NCBI RefSeq assembly: GCF_006716765.1
Contig: NZ_VFPO01000001.1
Span: 62,001-126,000, forward strand
Length of the DNA stretch: 64,000 nt
DNA from: Actinomadura hallensis
GTDB taxonomy: Bacteria > Actinomycetota > Actinomycetes > Streptosporangiales > Streptosporangiaceae
Direction of reading: 5' to 3'
Shown here: positions 49,251 to 60,793 of the stretch, piece by piece
Numbering within the stretch: position 1 is the first letter of the stretch
How the letters are laid out: every line of letters starts with the position of its first letter
Notes under the pieces: model-generated
What the model saw: only the letters and a program-made list of their open reading frames with translations
What the model was told of the DNA's origin: nothing
Database searches by the model: none
Made by a program: the position numbers and the translations under genes

Positions 49251-51080
49251 TCAGCCGGCGGAGGCCAGGGTCTCCAGGACCTGGTCGCCGTACTTGGCGA
49301 GTTTGGTCTCGCCGACGCCGTTGACGCGGGCCAGTTCGGCGAGGGTCGTCGGGAGGGCGGTGGCGATCTCGCGCAGGGTCGCGTCGTGGAAGATGACGTA
49401 GGCGGGGACGCCCTGCTCCTTGGCGGTGGCGGCGCGCCAGGCGCGGAGCCGCTCGAAGACCGGCGCGGCCTCGGCGGGCAGCTCTGCCGGGGCCTTGCGC
49501 TCCCTGGCGGCCTTCGCCGCCTTCGGCGCGGGACGCTCCGGCTCGCGGCGCATCATCACCCTGCGCTCGCCGCGCAGGACGGCCGCGCTCTGCTCGGTCT
49601 GCACCAGCGTGCCGTGGTTGCTCTCCACGGCGACGAGGCCCTGCGCGAGGAGCTGCCGGACGACGCCGCGCCATTCGGCCTCGCGCAGCTCCGTTCCCAC
49701 GCCGAAGGACTTCAGGCTGTCGTGGTCGAACTGGATGACCTTGGCGTTCTTCTTGCCGAGCAGGATGTCGATGATGTGCCCGGCGCCGAACTTCTGCCGC
49801 CGCTCCCGCTCAAGGCGGACGATCACCGACAGGACCTTCTGCGCGGGGACGGTCGCGTCCCACGACTCGGGCGGTGTCAGGCAGGTGTCGCAGTTGCCGC
49901 ACGGCTCGGCGGACTGGCCGAAGTAGTTCAGCAGCTGGACGCGGCGGCACTCGACGGTCTCGCAGAGGGCGAGCATGGCGTCGAGGTGCATGGTCTGGCG
50001 GCGGCGGTAGGCGGGATCCCCCTCGCCGCCGTCGATCATCTTGCGGAGGTTGACGACGTCCTGCAGGCCGTAGACGAGCCAGGCGGTGGACGGGAGGCCG
50101 TCGCGCCCGGCGCGTCCCGTCTCCTGGTAGTAGCCCTCGACGGACTTGGGGAGGTCCAGGTGGGCGACGAAGCGGACGTCGGGCTTGTCGATGCCCATCC
50201 CGAACGCGATGGTCGCGACCATGACGAGGCCGTCCTCGCGGAGGAAGCGCGCCTGGTTCGCGGCGCGGGTCTCCGCGTCCAGGCCCGCGTGGTAGGGGAG
50301 GGCCTCGATGCCGTTCTCGGTGAGGAAGGCGGCGTGCTTCTCCACCGAGGTGCGGGACAGGCAGTAGACGATGCCCGCGTCGCCCTTGTGCTCGGTCTGG
50401 AGGAAGCGGAGGAGCTGCCGCTTGGGGTCGGTCTTCGGCTCGATGCGGTACTGGATGTTGGGGCGGTCGAAGCTCGCGATGAAGTGGCGGGCGTCCTCCA
50501 GGTGGAGGCGGGACGCGATCTCGCGGCGGGTCGCCTCGGTGGCGGTCGCGGTGAGGGCGATGCGCGGGACGTCGGGCCAGCGTTCGTGCAGGCCGGACAG
50601 CATCAGGTAGTCGGGGCGGAAGTCGTGCCCCCACTGCGACACGCAGTGCGCCTCGTCGATGGCGAACAGGGAGACGTCCCCGCGGTCGAGCAGTTCGACG
50701 GTGGAGGCGAGCTTCAGCCGCTCGGGCGCCAGATAGAGCAGGTCGAGCTCGCCCGCGACGAACTGGGCCTCGACGACGCGGCGTTCGTCGAGGTCCTGCG
50801 TGGAGTTGAGGAAGCCGGCCCGGACGCCGAGCGCCCGCATCGCGTCCACCTGGTCCTGCATGAGGGCGATGAGCGGCGAGATGACGACCCCGGTGCCCTT
50901 CCGGACGAGCGCGGGGATCTGGTAGCACAGCGACTTCCCGCCGCCGGTCGGCATGAGGACGAGGGCGTCGCCGCCCGCCACGACGTGCTCGATGATCTCC
51001 TGCTGGCCGTCCCGGAACGCGTCGTACCCGAACACGCGCCGCAGGGTGTCGAGGGTCTCCGGGATCTCGGGGGAAGCCAT
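49251..51080 (-). CDS. recQ: ATP-dependent DNA helicase RecQ
   Basis: A 609-residue 3'-5' DNA helicase. Motifs: [16 protein letters not shown] (I), [14 protein letters not shown] (Ia), [20 protein letters not shown] (II and the RecQ aromatic loop), LTATAT (III), [14 protein letters not shown] (IV), [20 protein letters not shown] (V), [10 protein letters not shown] (VI). The zinc-binding region with [20 protein letters not shown] and DTC, the RQC winged helix and a C-terminal HRDC ([20 protein letters not shown]) follow. The domain set matches full-length RecQ. It acts in recombination and repair of stalled forks. No close operon partner; it converges with the amine oxidase gene. Confidence 0.95.
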   Translation of the reverse strand: MASPEIPETLDTLRRVFGYDAFRDGQQEIIEHVVAGGDALVLMPTGGGKSLCYQIPALVRKGTGVVISPLIALMQDQVDAMRALGVRAGFLNSTQDLDERRVVEAQFVAGELDLLYLAPERLKLASTVELLDRGDVSLFAIDEAHCVSQWGHDFRPDYLMLSGLHERWPDVPRIALTATATEATRREIASRLHLEDARHFIASFDRPNIQYRIEPKTDPKRQLLRFLQTEHKGDAGIVYCLSRTSVEKHAAFLTENGIEALPYHAGLDAETRAANQARFLREDGLVMVATIAFGMGIDKPDVRFVAHLDLPKSVEGYYQETGRAGRDGLPSTAWLVYGLQDVVNLRKMIDGGEGDPAYRRRQTMHLDAMLALCETVECRRVQLLNYFGQSAEPCGNCDTCLTPPESWDATVPAQKVLSVIVRLERERRQKFGAGHIIDILLGKKNAKVIQFDHDSLKSFGVGTELREAEWRGVVRQLLAQGLVAVESNHGTLVQTEQSAAVLRGERRVMMRREPERPAPKAAKAARERKAPAELPAEAAPVFERLRAWRAATAKEQGVPAYVIFHDATLREIATALPTTLAELARVNGVGETKLAKYGDQVLETLASAG

Positions 51081-51124
51081 CGGCCCATACTATGAGCGGC
51101 CGCGGACGCCCGGCCTCGGAACGC

Positions 51125-51784
51125 TCACCTGTGGACGGACGCCACCAGCTCCGGGGTCACCTCGTCCAGGCCGCCGGCGACGTGCGCGGCCAGTCGCAGC
51201 GCGTCGGGCGCCGGCGGGTGCGCCGGGCGGGGGATCGCGATCACCGTCATCCCGGCGGCGTGGGCGGAGCGGATGCCGTTGGAGGAGTCCTCGATGGCGA
51301 CGCAGCCGCCGGGCGGCACCTCCAGCCGGGCGGCCACGGTGAGGTAGCCGTCCGGTTCGGGCTTGCCGCGGTCGACCTCCTCGGTGGACACCGTGGCGCG
51401 GAACAGCGAGGACACCCCGAGCTTGCCGAGCACGAGGTCGATGAGGATGCGGGGGGACGAGCTGGCCAGCCCCAGCGGGCGGTATTCGGCCAGCCTGCGG
51501 ACGGCGGCCTCGGCCCCCGGCAGCACCGGCAGCTCCGTCTCGTACCGCTGCTCCATCTGGTCGATGACCTCGTAGGCGACCTGCTCCGCCGTGACCCCGT
51601 CGATCAGGTCGGTGGCGAGGTACTCGGCCCACTCGTCGGTGCTCATGCCCATGAGGCGCTCCTGGGTGTCGGGCAGCCAGCGCCCGCCGCGGTCGGCGAC
51701 GTACGCGCGGCGCACCTCCTCCCAGACGGGCTCCGAGTCGATCAGGACGCCGTCCAGATCGAAGATGACGGCCTGCACGGGCAT
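51125..51784 (-). CDS. HAD family phosphatase (beta-phosphoglucomutase/CbbY-like)
   Basis: A 219-residue class IA HAD hydrolase. Motif I is AVIFDLDGVLIDSEPVW, motif II GLASSSPR, the Lys is in RGKPEPDGYL, and motif IV is AIEDSSNGIRSAHAAGM. The four-helix cap sits between residues ~18 and 80. The IEDSSNG form of motif IV is typical of the sugar-phosphate phosphatase and beta-phosphoglucomutase branch. It probably hydrolyses a sugar phosphate. It stands alone, leftward, 44 bp downstream of recQ's start side. Confidence 0.88.
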   Translation of the reverse strand: MPVQAVIFDLDGVLIDSEPVWEEVRRAYVADRGGRWLPDTQERLMGMSTDEWAEYLATDLIDGVTAEQVAYEVIDQMEQRYETELPVLPGAEAAVRRLAEYRPLGLASSSPRILIDLVLGKLGVSSLFRATVSTEEVDRGKPEPDGYLTVAARLEVPPGGCVAIEDSSNGIRSAHAAGMTVIAIPRPAHPPAPDALRLAAHVAGGLDEVTPELVASVHR

Positions 51785-51983
51785 TGGTCCTCCAGGAAAC
51801 TTCGCTCACGCCGCTCCGGAAACGACCACTACCCGGCGCGGCCGAAAGGGAACCTTGCGCACCGGTTCGGACGAACGGCCTCTGACCAGGATTTATGTGA
51901 TCAATACGACATGATCCAGTTTCAGTCTGGCATGGTGGACACCCTCCGTTCCCCCTCCGGAGTCACTGCAGAGGAGATCTGCC

Positions 51984-52454
51984 ATGGTGTTCCTCGGTTT
52001 CCTGCTGGTCGCGGCCGCCGTCGCCGCCGGGGCCGGCGTCGTCCTGGCCAACACCGGCGCCGCGGACCTCGTCGTCTTCGGCCAGACCGTGCCCGGCGTC
52101 ACCGACCAGTGGCACGTCTTCGCCGCCGGCGCCGCCGTGGCGCTCGTCTTCTTCTGCGGGACGCTGCTCACCGTCATGGGCACCGTCCGCCGCATCCGCA
52201 CCCGCCGCGACCTGCGCGACCTTCGCGAGGAGCACCAGGAGTCCCTCACCACGCTCGTCGCGGAGAAGCGCCGCCTGGAGCGCGAGCTCGCCGAGGCCCG
52301 GCGGGGCGGCCGGCCCGCGCCGCCGTCCCGTCCGGCGCGGCCGTCCGGCGACACCGGGCCGCTTCCCCGGCCCGAGCCCGCCACCGCCGTCCAGGGCGTC
52401 CGCGTCGCGCCGAAGAACCCCGCCGCCTCCCCGTTCTTCTCCCGGAACGACTGA
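51984..52454 (+). CDS. LapA-like two-helix membrane protein
   Basis: A 156-residue protein with two transmembrane helices (FLGFLLVAAAVAAGAGVVLA; FAAGAAVALVFFCGTLLTVM) joined by a short loop ADLVVFGQTVPGVTDQW, a layout like the LapA domain (DUF1049). A cytoplasmic coiled coil follows (RDLREEHQESLTTLVAEKRR, LERELAEAR), then a Pro-rich tail. GAGGAG before the ATG supports the start. Function unknown; a scaffold or envelope role is a guess. Confidence 0.7.
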   Translation: MVFLGFLLVAAAVAAGAGVVLANTGAADLVVFGQTVPGVTDQWHVFAAGAAVALVFFCGTLLTVMGTVRRIRTRRDLRDLREEHQESLTTLVAEKRRLERELAEARRGGRPAPPSRPARPSGDTGPLPRPEPATAVQGVRVAPKNPAASPFFSRND

Positions 52455-52563
52455 CTCCCGCCACGATCGACTCCCGGAACGACCGACTCCCGCAACGACC
52501 GGCCCCGTCCCCGTACGGAGCCTTGACCGACGCCGATTCGCCGGGGCCTTGACGCCTCCGGGC

Positions 52564-55500
52564 TCAGGCGCCGGGGGCTTCGAGCAGCCGGGGCGCGGCC
52601 GCGGCCGCCCGCCCGAACGGGCCGACGTCCAGCCCGCCGGACGGCGCGCCGGCGTACTCGCGGTACGACGGCGGACGGGAGTCCGGCGTCCCGACGAGGA
52701 TCCACCCGCGCGCCCGGACCGCGCCGATGAGGAACTCGCCGTCCGTCAGGGTGCCCGCGTCCGCGACGATCAGCGCGTCGAACACCTCGTCGCGGGCCGA
52801 GACGCCGACGGCGACCGGCGTCCCCACGACGAGGTCGGCGGTGCGGAGCAGCACCTCGCCGCCGGCGGCCCGCTCACCGCTCAGGTAGGCGGTGAGCTCC
52901 TCGATCCGCGCCATCGCGCGGCGCTGATGGCCGGGGACGGCGTCCGGGTTCTCGGCGGGATCCGAGCCGCACGTCTCCCGCACCCTCTCCCGCGACTGCG
53001 CCTCGACCCGCCTCGCCTCCTCAAGACGGGCCTCGCGGGCGGACGTCTCCTCGGCGGCCTCCGCGGCGCGGCGTTCCAGCGCGGCCTGCGTCTCCGCCGC
53101 CCTGGCCTTCGCGTTCTCCGCGTCCGACCGGGCCCGGGTCGCCGCGATCAGTGACTGCTCCCGGGACGCCCGCGCGGCGTTCACCCGGTCCTCGATCACC
53201 TGCGCCGCCTGCTGCGCCGCGCGCGCCCGCATGCCCGCCTGCGTGGCCCGCTCCACCGACTCCGACGCCAGCCGCGCCTGCTCCTGGTGCTCGGCGCCCG
53301 CCGTCTCCCGCTCCGTCGCCAGCCACGCCAGCTCCGTGGTCAGCCGCTCCTGCGCCTCCTGCGCCGCGGCGAGCCTCGCCCCGCCCTCCGACACGAACGA
53401 CGCGAGCCCCCGCCGGATCCGCTCGGCGTTCTCCGCCGCCTCCTTGGCCGCCCGCGCCCGCTCGGCCGCCTCGTCGGCCTCCCGCGTCCGGGCCTTCACC
53501 TCCGCGCGCAGGTCCTTCAGCTCCGCGGGCGGCGACGCGACGTGCAGCCGCTGCGCCAGCGTCATCTTCCGGCGCGCCGCCGCCAGCGCCGACTCCGCCG
53601 CGGCCAGCCGGTAGTAGGCGGCGTGCCCCTCGGCGGCGGTGTCGGCGTCCACCGCCGCCAGCCGGTGCGCCTCCTCCGCCGCGCCGGGCAGCGCCTCCCG
53701 CGCCCGCGCCAGTTCCTCCGTCAGGGACGCCTCCGTGCGCCGCGCGGCCTCCAGCTCGGCCTGCGCGGTCTTGGTGCGCTCGTCGATCTGGACGCACCGC
53801 GCGTACGACGCGTCCGCCGCCCGGGTCAGCGCGTTCGCCTCCGCCGCGGCCTCGTCCGCCGCCGTCCTGAGCCGCTCCGCCTCCGCGCGGGGACCGGCCA
53901 GCTCCTCCTCGGCCTCCCGTCGCAGCGCGGCGAACCGCTCCGCCTCCGCGTCGGCCTCCTCGGCCGCCCGCTCCGCCGCGGCCGCCGTCCCCCGGAACGC
54001 CTCGATCGCGCGGGCCATCGCCGCCCGCTCCGCCTCCAGCTCCTCGGCGCGCCGCAGGTTCTCGGCCTCCACCGACCGCAGCGCCGCCGCGTCCCTCGGC
54101 CACTGCTCCAGCCACATGAGCCCGCGCCGCAGCAGCCGCACCTCCGTCTCCCACGCCTGCCGCCACGCCTCCCCGACCGGCCGCAGCGCCGCCGACCGCA
54201 CCCGCGCCTCCGGCGCCGACGGCCCGGCCTCGGGCGCAGATGGCCCCGCCTCGGGCGCAGATGGCCCGGCCTCGGGCGCAGATGGCACTGCCTCCGGCGC
54301 CGGCGGTTGTGTCTCCGGCGTGGATGGCCCCGCCTCCGGCGCGGACGATGCCGCGTCCGGCGCCGACGGCCCGTCCTGCGGGGCGGCCGGCTCCTCCTCG
54401 GGCAGTACGGGAAGCGCCTCGACCCGCGTGACGGCCGACGAACCCTCGCCCTCCTCCGGGCCGGCCTGGTCCCCCTCGGGCAGCACGGGCAGGGCCTCGA
54501 CCCGCGTGACCGCCGACGAACTCTCGTCCGCCCCCGCCACCGGGCCGGTCACGGGCTTGAACTCGACCGTCTCGGTGGAGCCCTGGTCCCGCGCCGCCCG
54601 GAGGGCCTCGTCGTCCACCGGGGGGAGGGCCTGCGTCTGCACGGAGTCGGCCTCCGCGGTGGCGGGACGCGTCTCGATCAGCAGCGAGAAGACCTCCGGG
54701 TCCGCCTCCAGGCCGCGCAGCAGCTCGGCGGCCCGCTCCGGCGTGGGCGCGACGAGAAGCGCCCGCCCGTCCGCGGCCGCGATCTCCTTGACCAGCCCGC
54801 GGACGACGTCGTCCCCGCCCTCCGCGATGAGCCGCAGCCCTTCCGGCTTCTCCAGCGACCCGGGCGCGACCAGGAACCGCGCGAGCACCTCCCAGTCGCC
54901 CGCGACCCGCTCGTCCCGCAATGCCCGCAGGGCCGCGATGTGCGGGGCCCACCCGACCGGTGGGTCGTCCCCGGGCGCCTCCCTGAGCCGCGCGTCGATC
55001 CGCTCGTAGAACTCGGACAACGGCCCGTAGACGCTCTCGACCAGCTCACGCCCGCCCCAGCCGCCCTCGGCGGCCTCCCCGGGCCCGTGAGAAGCGCTCT
55101 CCGCCGGATCTCCGGCCGCTTGGCCGCCGTCGTCCTCCGGCTCTGTCCGTGAGGCGGCGTCCACCTCTTCGCCGCCGTCCCCGACCGGCTGCGGAGCACC
55201 TTCCGCGCTCGCGGGGTCGCTCTCCGGTTCCCCCGGCTGCGCCTCCGGCGCGGTATCGCCGCCGTCGTGCGGCGTGCTGTCCGCGCTCGGCGGGTCGGTG
55301 CCTTCCGGCGCCGCCGGTGATTCCACGGCGGCGGGTGTTTCGGTGGGATCGGGTGTTTCGGTGGGGTCGGCTTCGGGGCTCTCGGCGTCAGGAGACGTCT
55401 CAGCGGGATCGCTCTGGGACGCGGCTTCCGCCGGGTCTTCCGGCTCCGTGGGCGGGTCGGGCTTCGGGACGGTGACGGTGGGGGCCTCCGAGGGGTGGAC

Positions 55501-55575
55501 GTGGGAGGGCCTTGAGAGGCCCTCTTCGGAGTTCTCCTCGTCAGGTCCGTTGACCTCTGGTGGCTGGTTCACCAA
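52564..55575 (-). CDS. Large acidic coiled-coil protein with degenerate SF1-helicase-like motifs
   Basis: A 1003-residue protein. The first ~170 residues are acidic Pro/Glu/Asp-rich disorder. Residues ~180-300 resemble the start of an SF1 helicase, but the P-loop position reads EGGDDVVRGLVKEIAAADGR and only LLVAPTPERAAELLRGL survives. A disordered segment contains two SSAVTRVEALPVLPE copies and tandem PSAPEAG units. Residues ~480-880 are a long Ala/Glu/Arg coiled coil. The last ~100 residues look like decayed helicase motifs: ADLVVGTPVAVGV, FDALIVADAGTLTDGEFL (Walker B without DE) and ILVGTPDSRPPSYREY (QLPP box lost). It is probably a structural descendant of a helicase with an inserted coiled coil. 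Function unknown. Confidence 0.65.
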   Translation of the reverse strand: MVNQPPEVNGPDEENSEEGLSRPSHVHPSEAPTVTVPKPDPPTEPEDPAEAASQSDPAETSPDAESPEADPTETPDPTETPAAVESPAAPEGTDPPSADSTPHDGGDTAPEAQPGEPESDPASAEGAPQPVGDGGEEVDAASRTEPEDDGGQAAGDPAESASHGPGEAAEGGWGGRELVESVYGPLSEFYERIDARLREAPGDDPPVGWAPHIAALRALRDERVAGDWEVLARFLVAPGSLEKPEGLRLIAEGGDDVVRGLVKEIAAADGRALLVAPTPERAAELLRGLEADPEVFSLLIETRPATAEADSVQTQALPPVDDEALRAARDQGSTETVEFKPVTGPVAGADESSSAVTRVEALPVLPEGDQAGPEEGEGSSAVTRVEALPVLPEEEPAAPQDGPSAPDAASSAPEAGPSTPETQPPAPEAVPSAPEAGPSAPEAGPSAPEAGPSAPEARVRSAALRPVGEAWRQAWETEVRLLRRGLMWLEQWPRDAAALRSVEAENLRRAEELEAERAAMARAIEAFRGTAAAAERAAEEADAEAERFAALRREAEEELAGPRAEAERLRTAADEAAAEANALTRAADASYARCVQIDERTKTAQAELEAARRTEASLTEELARAREALPGAAEEAHRLAAVDADTAAEGHAAYYRLAAAESALAAARRKMTLAQRLHVASPPAELKDLRAEVKARTREADEAAERARAAKEAAENAERIRRGLASFVSEGGARLAAAQEAQERLTTELAWLATERETAGAEHQEQARLASESVERATQAGMRARAAQQAAQVIEDRVNAARASREQSLIAATRARSDAENAKARAAETQAALERRAAEAAEETSAREARLEEARRVEAQSRERVRETCGSDPAENPDAVPGHQRRAMARIEELTAYLSGERAAGGEVLLRTADLVVGTPVAVGVSARDEVFDALIVADAGTLTDGEFLIGAVRARGWILVGTPDSRPPSYREYAGAPSGGLDVGPFGRAAAAAPRLLEAPGA
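54205..54375 (-). repeat. In-frame tandem repeat inside the coiled-coil protein gene
   Basis: Near-identical 21-bp units (GCCTCGGGCGCAGATGGCCC plus one base) occur at least three times in a row with degenerate copies on both sides, encoding PSAPEAG. The copies are in frame, so the protein linker can change length by slippage. Confidence 0.7.
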
Positions 55576-55631
55576 CGTAGTCCTGTCCCAGTTCGACCGC
55601 CCGGGGCCGTAGTTTCCCGTTTCGCGCAGGA

Positions 55632-56708
<1,077 letters not shown>

Positions 56709-56783
56709 ACGCCCGAGGATGACCCGGAAATCCCGTTGCAGCACCTCGACACCTGCGCAGCGGCCGCAGGTGCACGGCCCGCG

Positions 56784-57800
56784 TCAGTGCGGGTTGGTCG
56801 CCAGAAGCTCCGCCAGGAGGTCGTCCAGGGTGACGATGCCCACGAACTCGTTGCGGGCGTCGTTGACGACGGCGAGCTGCGCGCGGGCGCGGCGCAGGCG
56901 GCTCACGGCGTCCAGGACGGTCGTCTCCGCCGTGAGGACGGGCGCCGGGTGGGCCAGCTCGCCCGCGCGGCGCTCCCCGTCCGGCTCGGTGATGGCCGCC
57001 CGGACGTGCACGATCCCGGTCGCGGCGCCGTCGCGGTCGCGGACGAGGAGCCGGTTGTGGCCGCTGGCGGTGGCCTTCCGGCGGATCTGCGCGGCGGTGG
57101 CGTCGGCGTCGATCGTGGTGACGGACGTCGCCGGGACCACCAGGTGCCCGACGGTGGCCTCCCGCGCGGAGATCGCCCGGCGGAGCAGCTCGTGGTCGTG
57201 GCGTCCGATGAGGCCGAGGCGGCGGGACTCGCCGACCAGGTGGCTGAGCCGGGCGGCGTCGGTGTGGCTGTCCAGCTCGTCCTTCGGGGTGATGCCGATG
57301 AGCCGCAGCAGCGCGTTCGTCGTGTTGTTGAGCGACGTCAGGACCGGCCGGGACACCTTCGCGAACGCGCGGAACGGCAGCGCCAGCATCAGCGCGGCCC
57401 GCTCCGGGTGCGCGATCGCCCACGACTTCGGGGCCATCTCGCCGATGACCATGTGCAGGAACGTCACGACCGCGAGGGCGGTGCCGAGCGCGATGGCCTT
57501 CGTCGCGGCCTCGGGGACGCCGAGCGCGTGCAGCGGCGGTTCGAGGAGGTGCTCGAACGCGGGCTCGGTCACGATCGCGAGGCCCAGCGAGCACATCGTG
57601 ATGCCGAACTGGGCCCCGGCGAGCATCAGCGACAGCTCGCGGGCTCCGGCGAGGGCCGCGACGGCGGGACGGCTGCCCTTGGCCGCGGCGCGTTCGAGCT
57701 GCGGGCGGCCCGCCGCCACCAGCGCGAACTCGGCGGCGACGAAGAACCCGTTTCCGATCAGCAGCAGGACGGTGATCAGGAGTGTCGTCAGCGGGTCCAC
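56784..57800 (-). CDS. CNNM/CorC-like membrane protein with CBS domains (second of pair)
   Basis: A 338-residue member of the 'hemolysin family' (CNNM transmembrane domain plus CBS pair), implicated in Mg2+/Co2+ transport. The DUF21/CNNM domain (residues 1-190) has GNGFFVAAEFALVAAGRPQL, LAGAQFGITMCSLGLAIVTE and GEMAPKSWAIAHPE. The CBS pair follows (ATVGHLVVPATSVTTIDADA; AQLAVVNDARNEFVGIVTLD). It lacks the C-terminal CorC/HlyC domain present in its neighbour. The GTG start is preceded by AGGAGGT and overlaps the upstream gene by 13 nt, so the two are made together and may form a heteromer. Confidence 0.88.
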   Translation of the reverse strand: MDPLTTLLITVLLLIGNGFFVAAEFALVAAGRPQLERAAAKGSRPAVAALAGARELSLMLAGAQFGITMCSLGLAIVTEPAFEHLLEPPLHALGVPEAATKAIALGTALAVVTFLHMVIGEMAPKSWAIAHPERAALMLALPFRAFAKVSRPVLTSLNNTTNALLRLIGITPKDELDSHTDAARLSHLVGESRRLGLIGRHDHELLRRAISAREATVGHLVVPATSVTTIDADATAAQIRRKATASGHNRLLVRDRDGAATGIVHVRAAITEPDGERRAGELAHPAPVLTAETTVLDAVSRLRRARAQLAVVNDARNEFVGIVTLDDLLAELLATNPH

Positions 57801-59227
57801 GACACCTCCTGCCCGGGCGCGGCCGCGTCCTGCCCGGCGGACGGGGCCGCGACGTCACCGGCCGGGGCCGGGACGTCCGCGCGGGACGGGGCGGGGACGA
57901 CCGGCGGGCCGGCGACCTCCACGGGCGACGGCGCCTTGATCAGGATCTTGTCGGCGACGCGCCGGGCGACGCTCAGGACCTCCAGCTCGACCGAGCCGGT
58001 GTCCAGCTCGACGGTGAGGCGGTCGCCGGGCGACGGCAGCCGCCGCAGCTCCGCCATGACGAGCCCGCCGAGGGTGTCGTAGGCGTCGCCCTCCGGCAGG
58101 TCGAAGCGGGTGAGGCGGCCGACCTCGTCGATGCGCATCCCGGCGTCGACGATCCACGACCCGTCGGGCCCGGAGGTGGGGGCGTCCTCCCGCGCGTCGG
58201 TCTCGTCGGCGATCTCCCCGACGAGCTCCTCGGCGACGTCCTCGAAGGTGAGGATGCCGGCGAGGCCGCCGTACTCGTCGACGACGCAGGCGAACTCCTC
58301 GCCGGAGTCGCGCATGTGCTCGATGACCCCGTACAGCGGCTGGCTGCCGGGGACGAGCAGCGCCGGGCGCGCCACCTCGCGCACGGGGGTGGCGGGGTCG
58401 AGCGCGTCGTCGGCGACCTCGCGGACGCCGGCGACGCCGATCACGTCGTCGACCTCCTGGCCGTAGACGGGGTAGGCGCTGTGCCCGGTCTCGCGGATCA
58501 GCGCGACCAGCTCGGAGACGGGCGCGCTGCCCGGCAGCGTCCGCACCTGCGGGCGGGGCACCATGACCGCGTCGGCGGTGAGGTCGCCGAACGACAGCGC
58601 GCGGTCCAGCAGGCCGGACAGGTCGGCGGGCAGGTGCCCGGCGCTGTGCGACTTGCCGATGATGTCGCCGAGCTCCTCGAGGGTCGCGCCGCCGTGCAGC
58701 TCCTGGACGGGTTCGACGCCGACGGCGCGCAGCAGCCGCTCGGCGGAGCCGTCGAACAGCCGGATGAGCGGGCCCGCGACCGCCAGGTAGATGAGCGTGG
58801 AGCGGGCCAGCGCCCGCGCCAGCGGCTCGGCCCGCGCGAGCGCGAGGTTCTTGGGGAACAGCTCGCCCAGCAGCATCTGGATGAGCGTCGCCAGCACGAA
58901 CCCGGCGGCGAGCGCGATCGCGCCGGTCGCGCCCTCGGGGATCCCGGCGACCTCCAGCATCGGCTGGATCAGCTCGGCGAGGGCGGGTTTGGCGATGAAT
59001 CCGACGACCAGCGTCGTCATCGTGATGCCGAGCTGCGCGCCCGACAGCATGAACGAGAGCCGTCCGATGACCTTCAGCGCCCGCCCGGCGGACGCGTCGC
59101 CGCGCTCGGCGGCCTGTTCCAGGGTCGCGCGGTCGGCGGCGACGTAGGCGAACTCCTGGGCGACGAAGTATCCCGTTGCCGCGGTGAGGACGATCACCGC
59201 CAGCACTCCCAGTGCCGCCGTCAGCAT
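57788..59227 (-). CDS. CNNM/CorC-like membrane protein with CBS and CorC-HlyC domains (first of pair)
   Basis: A 479-residue full-length family member. The CNNM domain has [40 protein letters not shown] and [18 protein letters not shown] domains follow ([40 protein letters not shown]), then the transporter-associated CorC/HlyC domain with [20 protein letters not shown]. It probably supports divalent cation homeostasis at the membrane. The C-terminal ~40 residues are Pro/Ala-rich. Start ATG at 59227; upstream lies a 350-bp intergenic region shared with the divergent coiled-coil operon. Confidence 0.92.
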   Translation of the reverse strand: MLTAALGVLAVIVLTAATGYFVAQEFAYVAADRATLEQAAERGDASAGRALKVIGRLSFMLSGAQLGITMTTLVVGFIAKPALAELIQPMLEVAGIPEGATGAIALAAGFVLATLIQMLLGELFPKNLALARAEPLARALARSTLIYLAVAGPLIRLFDGSAERLLRAVGVEPVQELHGGATLEELGDIIGKSHSAGHLPADLSGLLDRALSFGDLTADAVMVPRPQVRTLPGSAPVSELVALIRETGHSAYPVYGQEVDDVIGVAGVREVADDALDPATPVREVARPALLVPGSQPLYGVIEHMRDSGEEFACVVDEYGGLAGILTFEDVAEELVGEIADETDAREDAPTSGPDGSWIVDAGMRIDEVGRLTRFDLPEGDAYDTLGGLVMAELRRLPSPGDRLTVELDTGSVELEVLSVARRVADKILIKAPSPVEVAGPPVVPAPSRADVPAPAGDVAAPSAGQDAAAPGQEVSWTR

Positions 59228-59578
59228 GCGGCACCGGGTCTATGACTGGGGTCCGACACTGCGGACTCACCACTCCTCTCGTAGCCGTGTACCCCTCGTA
59301 ACGTCACTTTGACCAACGAGGTTCCCCGGTCACAGGGTACGGCGCACAGTGTGATCGATCTTGGACGGGATGTCTCTGGAACGCCCGGACAGGCGGTGTT
59401 GCGGGGGACAAGCCGCTTGTTTCGGTTGGTGTCACGGATCACACTTATATGAGAGCGTTAGGCCGAAAGCGGACCGGTCCGTGCTCCCAGACCGGTGTGC
59501 CGGGCATGCTCGGGGGACCGTAGGAGAGCGATCGCGGGGCTGACGTTGGACCACAGCGGGGCCGGGGCCGCCGCGCCC
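59228..59578. other. Divergent intergenic region before the PknG-like operon
   Basis: About 350 bp. The A/T-richest part, CACGGATCACACTTATATGA around 59433-59452, is a plausible -10 region for the rightward operon. No gene or clear dyad is supported. Confidence 0.4.
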
Positions 59579-60793
59579 ATGAGTCGCGAAGGCGTCGACC
59601 ATGCCCTCCGGAGGCTCCGGGACGAGCGCGACCGCATCTCCGCGTCCCTCCTCGACCTCGACGGCCACCACGGCAGCCGCCTCCTGGAGGGCGCCCGCCT
59701 CACCGGGGAGACATGGCGCCGGTGGGAGAACGCGAAGGCGGGCATGCTCGCGCTCTGGACGCTCTTCGAGGCCTACCAGCGCGTCCTGGACACCGCGACG
59801 GAGCTGCGCGAACGGTCGCGGCACCCCGACGCGGACACGCTGGTCGAGCTGTCGGCGCTGCTGTCCGGACCATCGGTCGAGCTGCCCGAAGAAGAGGTCC
59901 CGCTGCGCGAACGGACCCTCCTCGGACCCAGGGGACGGCGGGTGACCCTGGAAGAGGCCGTCACCCTGATGATCGACGCGTTCGAGTTCGTCAAAGGCGA
60001 GGTCGCCGCGGCCGACGCGGCGTGGTCGGAACTGCTGATGCCGCTGGCGGAGGTCGAGCAGTGCTGGCGGGAGACGGCCCGGCTGGCGCACTCCCTGGAC
60101 GGCACCCGCCACCCCGACCTCGACCGGATCGGGCGCGAGCTGACCGCGCTGGGCCGCGTCGTCCGCACCGACCCGCTGTCGCTCGTCAAGAACGGCCGCG
60201 CCGACACCTCCCGGCTGGACCGGGTCCGGTCCGCCCTCACCGCGCTGGGGGACGAGCTGGCCGGCGTCGCCCGCATCCGCGACGCGTACGAGCAGCACGT
60301 CGCGCGGGTCACCGCGACCATCGAGGAGGTCGAGGAGACCGAGCGGCGCGCTCTGGAGGCGTACGCGACGGTCCTCGTCAAGATCCAGTCGCCGAACGTG
60401 CCGGAACCGGCGCGGGACCTCGCCGTCCGGCTCCGCGACCGGCTCACCGCACTGGAGCGGCTCCGCGAGGCGGGCCGCTGGGTCGAGGCGGCGGGACGTT
60501 TCGCCGAGCTCGAGCGCGCCGCGGAGGAGGCGCTGACACGGGCCTGCGGCGACCTGCGGCTCAGCGCGGGCCTGCTCGACCGGAGGGCCGAGCTGCGGGG
60601 GAGGCTGGAGGCGTACCGGGCCAAGGCCGCGCGGCTGGGCATGGACGAGGATGAACGGCTCGCCGCGCTGTACGGCGCGGCCCGCGACGTGCTGTGGACG
60701 GCGCCCTGCGACCTGCGCGCGGCGACCGCGATGGTGAAGGAGTACCTGCATGCCGTCTCGGCGTGCGAGAAAGAGACGGGGACCCCGCGATGA
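59579..60793 (+). CDS. Coiled-coil protein of the PknG/vWA operon
   Basis: A 404-residue all-helical protein without membrane segments or known catalytic motifs. Heptad-rich parts include HALRRLRDERDRISASLLDL at the N-terminus, FEFVKGEVAAADAAWSELLM, RATIEEVEETERRALEAYAT-like helices in the middle and RAELRGRLEAYRAKAARLGM at the C-terminus. The ATG is the best family-like start; a TTG at 59546 is also in frame. The stop overlaps the kinase start by 4 nt (ATGA). It probably acts as scaffold or substrate for the adjacent PknG-like kinase. Not recognised as a named family. Confidence 0.7.
   Translation: MSREGVDHALRRLRDERDRISASLLDLDGHHGSRLLEGARLTGETWRRWENAKAGMLALWTLFEAYQRVLDTATELRERSRHPDADTLVELSALLSGPSVELPEEEVPLRERTLLGPRGRRVTLEEAVTLMIDAFEFVKGEVAAADAAWSELLMPLAEVEQCWRETARLAHSLDGTRHPDLDRIGRELTALGRVVRTDPLSLVKNGRADTSRLDRVRSALTALGDELAGVARIRDAYEQHVARVTATIEEVEETERRALEAYATVLVKIQSPNVPEPARDLAVRLRDRLTALERLREAGRWVEAAGRFAELERAAEEALTRACGDLRLSAGLLDRRAELRGRLEAYRAKAARLGMDEDERLAALYGAARDVLWTAPCDLRAATAMVKEYLHAVSACEKETGTPR

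Noticed and set aside
54205..54375. CRISPR-like repeats
   Set aside because: Units are 21 bp, contiguous, without spacers, and in frame within a coding sequence.
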